In this document: in pieces, positions 42,711-53,970 of the stretch
Numbering within the stretch: position 1 is the first letter of the stretch
Layout of the letters: each line of letters opens with the position of its first letter
Assembly (NCBI GenBank): GCA_018398805.1
Contig: JAGFBZ010000015.1
Coordinates: 62,001 to 126,000, forward strand
Origin: Hirundichthys speculiger
Taxonomy: Eukaryota > Chordata > Actinopteri > Beloniformes > Exocoetidae
Reading direction: 5' to 3'
DNA: 64,000 nucleotides
Notes under the pieces: model-generated
Databases searched by the model: none
Seen by the model: only the letters and a program-made list of their open reading frames with translations
Told to the model about the DNA's origin: nothing
Program-made: the position numbers and the translations under genes

Positions 42711-43894
42711 CAGGGCCGGACTGGTAATCTGTGGATTCTGGAAAAGTCCAGAACGGCCGTCCGGTCTACGGCCGTCGGCCCTGTTCAATAACCAAAATGT
42801 TCGGTCTATCAACTAACAACAGGGGTGCTAAGACAATCATTTATCATTTACAGGCATAAAAACCAACAAAGCAAAGTGACGTTAGTGTCTGTCAACAGAA
42901 AGATGGCAAGCAGAAAACGCAAGGAGAAAGGTGGATGGGAAAAATTAAAACTAAAGAAAGCCAAGTAAGTTTGAGGAGGAGAAATGTTTTTCATTTAGTC
43001 ACTATTTATCTTTGTCTTCTCTTTTGGTGCGTGGTGGTGCAGTGTCTGTGGAATAGGCTACAAATGTTGTTTAAAGGATGATTGGTTGAATGGTTCCCTA
43101 ACTAATCACAGGAGCACTGCATGGGGCAATTTAATTTTAAAAACCAGTATAATGTCAGGATTCTACAATGGTGTTTGCTAGGTAGTCTAGTGGTTCAGTG
43201 GGTCACTCATATAGTGGTTTGTGGGTTCAATTTCTTATGTTGTAGTGTTGCTTTTTAGCCATTGCTTTCTCTCCATCCAATAAAGGCCATTATTAGAAAA
43301 TCTTTTAACAAGATGCTGATATGACATATAAACCATAACCTGCTAACTACTGCTGACCAGATGGTGAATAATCTCCTCTGTTGGGTTCATAAATGTGTAA
43401 ATCTGATTCTGATGGAGTCAGTGCCTCAGCAGCCATGAATTTCACCACATGTCACTGGTTATGAGGCATTATTTATGTTTACATATTATAACAGTTTCAT
43501 TTCAAACAAAAAATGAATATTTTAAATAAATGTATGCTTTATAAAGCTACTTTGTCATCTTTGACTATCTTTCAGTATTTTTGCAGTATCAACGAAAGGC
43601 CAGTAGGGTGTCCTCTTTTTGGGTTTTTGGGTCACCCTAGCAGAATATTGAAACTATAACATGTGTCAAGTAGGCTAATTCTGACACAGAATAGACCTAA
43701 AAGGCTAAAAATGTAATGAGATTTAGGAAAACCAAATCTGTTTTATTTTTCTTGTCTGTAGTCCAGGTATCAAATAATATGTTTATCCAAAGCGTTAGAA
43801 TTTTGGAGGTATAAGTACTAGTAGTAGTAAGTTATTGGTGGGCCTACATAGGGAAGAAAGTCCAGGGGTGTTTTTTAGTCCCAGTCCGTCCCTG
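42711..43894 (+). mobile_element. hAT element with a first-exon remnant
   Basis: The termini cagggccggactgg and ccagtccgtccctg are near-perfect inverted repeats. Flanking octamers ttttcatg (42703-42710) and tttgcttg (43895-43902) agree at 6 of 8 positions, consistent with an aged hAT duplication. The 1.2 kb contains one short exon but no transposase core. Confidence 0.8.
42903..42964 (+). pseudogene. hAT-encoded first exon remnant
   Basis: An ATG opens MASRKRKEKGGWEKLKLKKA and meets a perfect splice donor, AA|GTAAGT, at 42965. A short basic N-terminus followed by an intron is common in fish hAT and zinc-finger transposase genes. No downstream exon is left, so it is non-functional. Confidence 0.55.
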
Positions 43895-43902
43895 TTTGCT
43901 TG

Positions 43903-45008
43903 TAATGATTTTAGGCCTGTGAGTCACTTCAGTTAAATGTCATAGCTGAAGGTTGCTGATTGACGCCGTTGTCTCCATGCCCAGCTTCATGATTTGGCTT
44001 TTTTGTAGGAATGACTGCAAACATCGATAGAGTCCTACTAAAGGTTCCTATACTAAACATTAATTATCCATTTTTAGACATGCCAGCTGTAGGACCACAC
44101 CATTGACCAGCTCCTCGCTGTCATACATATCTGATCAGGTCACTCCATGATTCTCCTGATTATTTTGGTCTTCCACTATTTTATATCTTTTAAAATCTAA
44201 AGCTTAACACTTTCAGATTTGAGCCCGGCCTCAACAGACTATGCAAAGTGAGCAAAGCTTAACGGTGAATTCAGTGGTGGAGCCTTTAATAACCAAGAAG
44301 CTTTTCTACCGCTGACTTCTTCTGTGACACCGTTGGAGGTTCATTCACCATTAAATGAAGTTCAAATCAGTGTTAATTTTGTAAACTAAAACTTAAACAA
44401 AAACTTTTAATCAACGACCCTTTGTTCCGTGACTAATTTATGACGAGAACGTAAATTACTAATGTACTGGCAACAAAAACCAAGACGAAATCTCTGTTCA
44501 TTATAAAATGACGAGTAAAAACGTGACGAAAAAACTGACACTGGTCGGATGAACAATCTGGATTACAACCATCCTCAGTGTCTTGTTTTCCCTTTTAGTC
44601 AATGAATTATTTTAACTTAAATTCAACTGTCAGTCTATGGTTCTGATGGGATAACCTTCCCTCTGCCCTCTACCCGGTCGGCGCGTTGAGCTCATAGATG
44701 TGTCGTTGAGCCTAACGAAAGGAATTATGAGCGGTTTATTTTTACCTTGCAAATTCTCAAGTGGAAAGACAAAGGAGAGAAGATTTATGGACAAACTTTC
44801 ATTACCTTCCAGCTGAAAGAAAGACTCAGTGTGTCGTTCCAATGAGGATGGAGACCCTTGTGGATCCAAGACAGGTGGAAAAAAACACGACCAATTTAAA
44901 AAGACACCTGATGTTTAACGTTAACGTTTAACTTTAGTTAACTTTAAGCATTACAGCACGACAGGCAATTTTCTTTGTGCAGTTTCAAGGTAGTGGAAGT
45001 ACCCTTAA
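43903..45008. other. unassigned sequence with a possible repeat relic
   Basis: Around 44370-44545 phrases such as gactaatttatgacgagaac and actggcaacaaaaaccaaga resemble a common fish DNA-repeat, without definable ends. The rest is unassigned. Confidence 0.3.
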
Positions 45009-45063
45009 GAGTCTTGATAGAGTCTCGACGGAGTCTTGAGGGAGTCTTGAGGGGGTCTTGTGG
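45009..45063. repeat. 11-bp tandem repeat, five units
   Basis: Imperfect units of gagtcttgagg follow one another with 11-bp periodicity. Confidence 0.8.
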
Positions 45064-48000
45064 CGTGTTCCTTCACATATCCTCCCAGCTGAAGTATGAG
45101 GGATTCATCGACCTTCTTAAGCTGTTGATGGCTTTGTCAGCCTCATGGCTGAAAAACAGAAATTTACATAGTTATGAATGTTTGTGTGTGAATGAGAAAA
45201 CCTCTGAACTCAGCAATGCAGAGAGACATCCTGGATATCAACTGAATGATGTTTATTTCATTTATAATATTCAATACTCCTTTCCACTGCAACCGAGTTT
45301 CAGAGAGTGATGCAACAGCAAATTGAAGCTGCAGAACAACAATCCATGACATCATTTAATGTAAACTTATGGATTAAATATACGCGGAAAAGAATTAGAT
45401 GGCTAAAAAGAGAGATGGACTGAAGAAAGCCCTTTAAATAATACTGATGTCACAGGGCTACAGGATTACAGAAAAGTCCTAAAGGCTGGGTAAATTATGC
45501 AACTTTGCTCAACTTATGTAATATATTTAAATGCTTGGATGAGATAAAAACACATAAAATCATTTCCCTTTTGCAGAAAAAAAAAATCACATTTATCTGT
45601 ACATACTGAGGCAGAGAAGCAGTCTCCTTTCTTGTGGTAGAAATAAAAGGTTAATCCCTGGAGAAATGATGCTGGCTCTGATTTAAAGGGTTTTAACTCC
45701 CTACAGCCACTCGTATGATGAAAGATAACAAAGATGAAAAAACAAACAAGAAAATGCATTTGTAAATTTAAGACTTCAGACAATTGTTTAAACTGTGTTT
45801 AGACTTTGTTAATGCATCAAATAAAATCAGCTAAAAGTGGCGAAATCTGAAATATAAAAAGGAGAAAGGACTGCAGGAATTAAATGGGAACTGAGAAAAC
45901 AAAGCCCTGGGCTGTTATTCACACAGAATCAGTGGAGTTATGAGACGTCCTGCTCCAGCGGGACATAGGAGCTAACGTGTCTTCAGCCCTGACATTTAGC
46001 CGTATTAGCACTTCATATTAAACGCCTGTTTACTGCTCATTTCATATCAGCTCAGCGAGAATGTGAAGCAACACAACAGCCGACTGAGCGGCTCCTGAAT
46101 GTACGTACCGCGTCAGCAAAAGATGAAATCCTCTTCAGAAGAGTTTGAACTTTGCAGTTTAGAATAGATCGGCTTTTATTCAACATGGCTTGTTTCCCAT
46201 TAGCGAGGGAATGAATAGCTTTGCACTGATTCTGGGAAAAAAAAAAAAAACAGTTGATCAAAACCCATGAATCATTTTTAATTGTTTTTTAGTCTTACTA
46301 AAAAGGAAAAACCGATTCTACTCACTGCATTAAAGGTTGCCATCTAGGGGGTCATTGAACCTATCAAAATGTTTTAAAGCTGACTTGTTGGACACTCCAA
46401 AACTGAAAGGAAAATAAGTTGAAGCAGAAGGATCAGGGTAAACATGAGAGGCTGGACTTGCAGCACGGTCAATCTCATCGTTTTAGCTGCTGGGTCGTCG
46501 CTACAGTGACGGGTCGGATAGGATCCACCGACTTAACGCTGCCACTCCATAGAAGTTGGTGGTATTTGTGTGCCACTTTCACTGTTTGCCACCCGCTAAT
46601 ACATAATCAATGTATCATTCATTTTTTGGTTCTTTTGTTTCACTAAACTGGGAAAACAGAAAAGCAGAGGGATAAGAAAATAAAACTGAAAATTGTCCAC
46701 TAACTCAATTAAATGTTGGGGAAAAGACGCTAACTCACATTCATGTTAGCACGTGAGCCTCGTGCTGACTTTGCTGGTGGACTTCTTCAGGAATCAGCAG
46801 TGAACTCCGGCGCCTTGGTTCACCTCAGTACACCTCAGAGAAGGTTCTGGATGGAGCACAACCTTCAGAAAAGGACTCATGTTTCCATCACGGAGTTGGA
46901 AATGGTGGTCTTCTCTGCTACAAAACAGCCTTGCATTTCTCTTTATCTTTTCCCAATTTCTTTTTAAAAACAGAAAAATGTGAATAAAAACATTTCAAAA
47001 ACATTTCCCACGATCCTGTGTAGGTTTTAGAACAAAAAACCTAAAACGACCTCAGTTGTTCTTTTTTTCTGAATTTGTTCTGAAACCAAAAACACAGAGA
47101 AGTTAAATAAAAAAAACACTGAAAACTAAGACAGTGAACATGGTAAACGGGTGTAATTGATCAAAAATGGATGGCGTGGGTCGACATTGTCCCTAACCCT
47201 AACTCGACCTTCCCTGAAATACATTTTGTATCGATGGAGGCATTTGTCCCTGCAAGCAAAACTTGTTTAAATCAAGTTTTTCTTCTTGATTTGTGAGGTT
47301 TTTGGTGAATTATCACCATCAGCTGAATTTGTAATTTCACTTGCAGTACCTACACTTCATTTTTTAAGAGTAAGATTGTGTTGATTTATTACTATCAGCC
47401 TGGATAGCCCTGAAAAAAAAAAGCTTTTACAGTGAACATGACCTAGAATATAAATATGCATGAGAAAAGTGTGTGACAGATATGTGAATGCTCTCACTGA
47501 AGCCATTACAATAAAAAAAAAAAAAGTGAGAGCAACATTCTCAGGACAGGATAATAAGCCAGGTCAGTTGATGGCAGATCCTCAGCAGAGATAACCCATG
47601 CAGTAGATAAACTATAGACAATATTCACATTACGTCACAACAAGCGTCTCGCGGGTAATTTAGAAACACTGTACGCAGAAGTATGCTGTGACAGTATCAC
47701 ATTCTGCACTAAAATCGAGCTTTTTGAGATTGAAATCACCATTAGAGTAACTAAAATGCCACATTTCATGCACTGTTCCTGGTTCCAAGAGAAGATCGGA
47801 CCCCTGAAATCAGAGTACGTCAAGAATGGAAAAGTGAAGAACTCAGTAGTGAGAAACATGAATCGCTCAAGCAAACTACAGAGACTTTGTTGCTACGGAA
47901 TATTCTAAAATGTGTTCTGACCATTTTGTTGAAGGTAAAACTAATAATTTCTGTGCCTATAATTTTGGCTCTGGAGTTAACTTTGCTCAAATCGGATTTG
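45064..48000. other. unassigned sequence
   Basis: About 2.9 kb of AT-rich non-coding DNA. Only homopolymer A/T runs (for example near 46238 and 47514) were noted. Confidence 0.3.
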
Positions 48001-48007
48001 CATAAAC

Positions 48008-48739
48008 CAGGGGTGTCAGACTCATCTTCACTGAGGGCCACATCAGCATCATTGTTGCCATCGAAGGGCCAGATTGACAGCATGAATGTAACAAAATGCA
48101 ATGTAAATCAAAATAAATTAAACTACACCTTATTATATTGTTAAATAACGGTTTCAGTATTTATTATGTATTCAAGTTTCTAATATTTCAGTCATTATTA
48201 TATTAAACTCAGGGTTTGTGGTTGTTAGAGTATCCATTACCTTGGTTTCAGAAGCAGAAGCGGTTCTTTGTTTTTCTTGCAGGCTAAATTTAGCATACTT
48301 AGCTCCGTGTTTGCTGTCAAAATGCCGACGTAGATTAAACTCTTTCATGACTGACACCCGCCTCATAACACAAAATACATACTATTTTTTCACCTTGAGA
48401 TACAAACTTGTAATTGTTTCCCCATTGTTCATGAAACTGTCTTCCTTGTACATCAGTTTCTCTTTTCTTGGACATGTTGAGGTTAGTTTGTAGAGGTTTT
48501 TCTCAAATCCATCAGTTCTGAAAAATCGTCTTGATGTCTTGCTCATGGTGATATACTGTTATCGTTGTGGGTCATGACGAAATGCATTATGGGAGATGCA
48601 GTTTATTGTCAATATGCGCTTTAAAGCGGCGTAAGCTTATTTTAAGTCTGAAAATATTGGTTTAAAATAAAGCCAATAATGCACAAGCTCTCAAGGAACA
48701 CATACAGTGATGTAGCGGGCCACGTGTTTGACACATGTG
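48008..48739 (-). mobile_element. hAT-family copy 2 (CAGGGGTGTC family) with zinc-finger remnant
   Basis: It has the same termini as 1381-2121: caggggtgtcagactcat at left and gtttgacacatgtg at right. The flanking octamers gcataaac and gcaaatca differ, so the duplication has decayed or one boundary is off. Internally it aligns over its length with copy 1 with scattered substitutions and small indels. Confidence 0.82.
48172..48440 (-). pseudogene. hAT transposase N-terminal zinc-finger remnant
   Basis: On the minus strand, near 48410-48260, a Cys pair (KIVCILCYEAG) is followed by SVMKEFNLRRHFDSKHGAKY with two His: a C2H2/BED-like finger of the kind at the N-terminus of hAT transposases and GTF2IRD2/EPM2AIP1-type domesticated relatives. 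The catalytic domain is absent, and small indels break the frame upstream. Confidence 0.6.
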
Positions 48740-48744
48740 GCAAA

Positions 48745-49455
48745 TCACTGGTACGTTGCGTAAGTCCTTCGGTTCATGTGTATAATCCATATTAACCGTC
48801 TGTACTGGTTGAATCCACCAACTGTTGCTATTTTCTCACAAAGTGAGGTTTCACTTTTTAATTTAATTACACTTTTTCCTTTTGCTGGTGTTTGGGTGTT
48901 GTTATCTAATGATTGTCATCCATTTCTGCTGACTAATGTTCACAACTTGTGAACACATGACTGCGTTAGAATAAATGAAGAAGCGGTGCTGCATTAGGAA
49001 GCCGGACACACAAGGTGGCGATGTTGAGTCAACGTACTGGGATGTGTGACCTCAGTGAATACGATCTATAGTGTGGCTCTTCAGTGTCAGTCACACTCAA
49101 GATGTTGATGAGTAGAGGGAGCAGATTCACTCTTTAGAAGCAGGGATTTGTGCTGCATGGATTGGCAACTTCCTTTAGCTTTTTAATTAACACTGCCTTT
49201 AATAATTTTGGGGATAACTGGGAGATCACAGATATGAGCGTCTGAAATTAGCTTCCCCGTCCTTAGAGATGGGATGTGAAGTTCAGTCATCTGGAATGAA
49301 CTCAGATTAAAGTTCCTACTGCTTTACATCAGGAGGAACCATCTGAGGTTGCTCAGGGATCTGGTTAGGATGCCACTTGAGCCCTCCCTGGGGAGGTGTT
49401 TGCTCATGTCCAATCAAGAGGCTGGAGCCGACCCAGGACGGACGGAAGAGATTTA
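48745..49455. other. unassigned sequence
   Basis: No feature supported. Confidence 0.3.
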
Positions 49456-49590
49456 GGGCCCGATCTTTGGCCAGATCTGCTATAGCCGCTATTTAGGGAT
49501 ACCTGGCATTAGCGGTTAGCGGAGGATCCTATACCCGAGGGTAGAGGCTTGTGGTAACGGGTAAGGGAAGTTTACAAAGTGTACGAGGCC
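49456..49590 (-). mobile_element. TAGCGG-family MITE, copy D (internally deleted)
   Basis: It begins gggcccgatctttggcc with ctatttagggata, like the left of copy A, and ends aagtgtacgaggcc, like its right end. The whole centre is missing, leaving about 135 bp. TTA precedes it; the right flank does not match. Confidence 0.65.
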
Positions 49591-49745
49591 AGCTATATCC
49601 CTCAGCCGGCCTCGGTTTTCTTCCAGAAGAGTTGGAAGAGGTGGCCAAGGAGCAGAAATGAACAGACTGATTGATGGATGGGTGTCATGTCCCATTTGAG
49701 TCAAAGCCACAGAGAAGAAGTGGCTCTTAAGTAGTGATTTAAATA

Positions 49746-50110
49746 CAGTCATGGAAAAAATTATTAGACCAGCATTTTTTCTTCACTTTCCTGCTTATTT
49801 TAATACCTGGTACCACTAAACATCATCATGTGACTAAAACAGACAGAAAATAAAACACTGAATGCATAAAAGCAGTGTTTTTGGCAGTACAACACCATAG
49901 CTATTGATGTAAAAACTAAGTGATTTAGGTTATAATCAAGAAAACCATGGAAAATGGTAAGATATCAGCTCTTAAATAAAACTCTTATGAGCAATCTTTG
50001 TGGTTATCGTTATGTTTGTCCAAACAAATGTACCTTTAGTTGTACCAGGCATTAAAATGAACAAGAAACTGAAGAAAACAAGGGTGGTCTAATAATTTTT
50101 TCCATGACTG
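49746..50110. mobile_element. Tc1/mariner-type MITE
   Basis: Long inverted ends cagtcatggaaaaaattatt and the complement of ggtctaataattttttccatgactg (about 27 bp, nearly perfect) are flanked by TA at 49744-49745 and 50111-50112. At 365 bp it has no coding capacity. Confidence 0.9.
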
Positions 50111-50391
50111 TATGTCTGAGAGGTCTATAAATAGAGATAAACTGTTCAACGGATGCGAAGCGTTTCACAGCGAATCACCTCTATGCTTTGATCTCGATCG
50201 TGGAACAGCTGGCAGCAGCTGGCTGGTGGTCCTCAATGGTCTTACTGGGATGTTTTGGACCAGTTAAAACATGAGCAGTTGCGTCCTGCAGCAAGGACAT
50301 AGTAGCAACAAAGGAAGTCACTGTTATTTTGTACGTGTTTACTGTTGTAGGTGCTTTGCCTGGTGTCCTTCAAGACAAAAGCATCAAAAAG

Positions 50392-51611
50392 TAGGGCTGC
50401 ACGCTAATTATCGACCCAATAACAGGAAATTATGAAGTCATCTCGATAAGTCCGATATCATGACCAATAGCCCCGATAACATGTATATTTTTGTCAACAC
50501 GGCAGTGCCTCGCTCCCTCTGAGCTTTGAATGACCGGCAGTGAATGTTATGTTCATGTGACGTCGGCATAATCAGAAAAACAATTTCTCAGTAAGGAAAA
50601 TCAAGAATACCCCCTCGTGCCAGAAAACAACTTGTTAAATCGGCCATCATTTTGGTAGTTGCTGACTTTAAGTGATATTTGCAGTATTTTCCCACATGTT
50701 ACACATACAAAATAGAAAAAATAGATATGGCCAAAAGAACAACTAGCAAACGAGAGAACGGAGGAATTTACATTACACCTTGAATGTAGCATTGTGGAAC
50801 AGTGCACTGAAAAAAAACATGGCGGCGATGGTGTAGAACTTCGTTAAAGTTTCAGAGGAAGATAGTTCGCAAATGCTCCAAGTGAAGGAGGGAAAATAGC
50901 GCAAGCTTTAATACGTCAAACCTGATCAACCACCTGAAACATAACCGTCGCTTCCATGGAGTTTTGAAATCGCGCTAACGTGAGCTAACATGAGCCAATG
51001 TGAGCAAGCCAGCAGCAAGTCAACCCCTCCGCTCCCCTCTTCTCTCCTCTCCTCTCTTCTCATCGCCATCATCTCTCTTATTTGAAATAAAAAAAAAACC
51101 TACTGAACCTCATTTACTTTAATTAAAGGCATTCATTTGAATGGAACCACAAGCCAAAATCCTTTAAACGTAATTTTTTGTTACTATGGAGTGCACTTTT
51201 TCAGTTTATTTACACAGACAATTCTAACTTGTGTCAGTACATTTTGACATTATATATTTTTTATTGTCATCTAGGAATGCATTTTTCCAGTTAGTAATTC
51301 TGATGCGTGTATTTCCATCAGTTCAAGGAGCCTTTATTTTTTATATCAGTCAGTAATGCACCTTATTTAAGTTGATGTGAGATATCAAATAGGTTTGTTT
51401 GATAGCTTTATGAAAATGTTTGAGACTTGCCAATAGTTTGTCATTGTAAAAAATAAATACCTGTTCATTTAAAGACTCCAAACTGTTTTTGTTTTTGTTC
51501 ATAGTATTGATGTAATGATCTTAGGTATATGTGTGTGTTATCGGTATCGGCCTTTAGGAGCTGAAAGTTATCGGTATAAAAAAAAAAAAACACAGTTATC
51601 GTGCATCCCTA
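50392..51611 (+). mobile_element. hAT non-autonomous element with BED-finger remnant, copy 1
   Basis: The left end tagggctgcacg and the right end cgtgcatcccta are inverted repeats; ttatcggtatcggc motifs fill the right subterminal zone. Flanking octamers tcaaaaag and caaaaaaa are only similar. A remnant at about 50905-50965 encodes FNTSNLINHLKHNHR, the His half of a BED zinc finger. A second copy is at 57647-58702. Confidence 0.82.
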
Positions 51612-51619
51612 CAAAAAAA

Positions 51620-52605
51620 GCATATAGTAAACTATATAGTGAGATGAAAGAATAATGTCATGGATTAAAACATTAAAAGAAAAAAAAAAGGAAAATTTAA
51701 TGTTGGTAATGTGATTTGACAAACAACACTATAAACAGCTACGGGCTAAAGAGTCTATAAGGATAATCTGTGTGTGTGCACGCATGTAGTGACAACATGA
51801 GCGGTGAATCAGCCGGCGCTGTAGGACGTGAGAACATGAGTTGTGACTCTGCCGTATGCTATTCTTAATTTAAACCCTGAAGGAGTCAGATGTTTAATGT
51901 CTCCACTGCATATGTTTTTACTGCCAGCCTCATAGAACATGAGGCGGTGATCTACTGGCGAGTCTCAGCCCATACGTTTGACAGTCGAACCCCAATGTGG
52001 ACGTGTGTGTAGAAGATGCAATAAATTTCACATTTTGTCTGTTATTCTTACATTAATGGGAGTTTTTCCTGCAGCTCTATTCTCTACATCACTGCGTTAA
52101 TCCCGCCTCCACGCTGTTAAAATGATGTCATCCTCAGTTTTGAGGTCATTTTCTGAGCCAGTCATCTTGGTGTTTGTGTGCTTTTACCTTTAAGGCTGAA
52201 ACATGGTGGTGCGGTCAGTAATTTCTCATTAAAGCAGAAGGTTGTACATCTCGAATCATCGTGTCATGTTTCTAGTTTATTCAGAGGCGTGAAATAAAAA
52301 GGTTTAAGTGATCAGTTGTAAGTGTTCCAGAAAAAGGCAGGCCAAAGCAAGGTCTTAGGGTCATAATGGGCTATTTCTTCCAGGAAATCCTCTTTCTGTC
52401 CACTTCCTCTGTATTTGGGTTGTCCAAGACCTCTCAAGAACATCAGCCATCTTTAAAACCTGTTTCTCTGCAGCTCTCGTTGAGGCTCCGGGGTCGCTGA
52501 CACCATCTTCCACCTCCATCTGGGGCTCTGTAACTCATATTATTGGCTCTCATGGAGTGTGACTTTTTATGCTTTAATTGTATAAAAAAAAGGTTTTTGC
52601 CAGAA
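51620..52605. other. unassigned sequence
   Basis: No feature supported. Confidence 0.3.
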
Positions 52606-52610
52606 ACAAA

Positions 52611-53285
52611 GGCCCCAATCGTACACTTCCCGGTAGCCCCTACCAACTAGCCGCTACCCGCAAATTGTGGGTTTAGGAACCTCAGCTAACCGTTAATACA
52701 ATCTTCCGCTCCCTAAAGCCGCTATACCGTTATGCCGACTCCCTTACTCACGTTGTAGGTGTGGCAATGGGCGTGTCTTTTGCCCTTTCCACAAACTCGG
52801 TATCTTGCGATCCTGGGTTGCATGTCAACATTCAACAGCGCATCCAAATGGCATCAATGTGCATCCACCTGGTCACATGTGGACGTGCACAAACGGCTCT
52901 ACCTCCCGAATTAACTCTTGTGTAAAAAGCCTGATTTGGCCTCAGTTGAACCCCTGAGAAAATAGCGTCTTAAACGGCTTGCTCACCAGTTTAACCATAG
53001 ATGACCAGAGCGTGTTTACTGGGAGGACACCAACTATCTGGGACTTTCTGGTAGCCGAAAGGAATTGTCTGAAAAGACGCTCCATAGCAGTTAGCGGGTA
53101 GCGCAACCTGCTCTTAAAGGCAATGGCTACTGACGCACTGATTGGTTAAACAGGTGGAACGCCCTAACCACTCCCATGGATAATGTAGCGGGTAGTGCAG
53201 GTGGGATAGCGGGTTTAGCAACGGTGGAAGACTGCGTTCTTTGCGGGGGAACGCCCCTCCCGCTACCCGCTATCCCTAAATAGCG
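52611..53285 (+). mobile_element. TAGCGG-family MITE, copy E, broken by a BEL/Pao LTR
   Basis: It starts ggccccaatcgtacac and has the family's gccgctaccc repeats. Its right part reads ccgctatccctaaatagcg and then stops against the putative LTR at 53286. The expected remainder (about 40 bp, seen in copies A and B) is not found after the LTR element. Confidence 0.75.
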
Positions 53286-53934
53286 TGTTAGAAAGCCAAC
53301 ACTGTTTATGTATTGTTGATTGTTGCTGAACTGAGTTTTATTAAGCAACAGCTTGTTTATCTGTAAGTTTTCACATGTCCGACGCTCTTGAACGCACCGC
53401 AGCCGTTCCGACGTCTTTCAATGTAACACACCTGCATGTGCGACGGCCGTACTGTGGATGTTTTTTCCTCCTGACACAGTGGCGTGTAGCTCCTATTTTC
53501 GTTGCATTTCTCAACATTTACCTTTACCACACTGGTTTGTTGCTGTGTGTAGATGCCAGAAGGTGAGCCTAATAATGTTGTGCTGTTTCAGTTGGATGTT
53601 AATATTGTGTTACATGTAAGCTAGTGTGTTGCTAAGTTAAGTCATGCTGTCTGTGTGCCTCGTGTGTTGTGATTTGCTTACGGTGTGTGATTCATGTTAT
53701 ATCCTTGAGTTTTGTATACAGTCCTTTGCAACTTTGGTTATCCTGTAATGTTTGTGTATTATGTATGGTGTTTGTTATACTGATTATTATTTTGTATTGG
53801 TATTGCAGACCACAGTTAATAAACCAACATTAAGCTGGACATCTGTATCCGTGTTCTTTAACTGGAACACCAACCTCACACCTTGCCTCTCTAAATCAGC
53901 AAATCCAGGAGACAACACCATTCTCTCCTTTTTA
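53286..53934 (+). repeat. putative 5' LTR of a second BEL/Pao element
   Basis: It is bounded on the left by the MITE break and on the right by a primer-binding site. It begins tgttagaaagcc and contains a polyadenylation signal AATAAA at 53818-53823, as an LTR should. No second LTR was found in the window, so both boundaries are inferred. Confidence 0.6.
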
Positions 53935-53951
53935 TGGTCCTTCGAGCCGGA
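53935..53951 (+). other. primer-binding site complementary to tRNA-Tyr
   Basis: TGGTCCTTCGAGCCGGA is the reverse complement of the 3' end of eukaryotic tRNA-Tyr including CCA (17 positions, judged from the known tRNA sequence). It lies between the LTR and the gag start, where reverse transcription is primed. Confidence 0.75.
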
Positions 53952-53970
53952 TTAGAGTAACAACCAAGGG

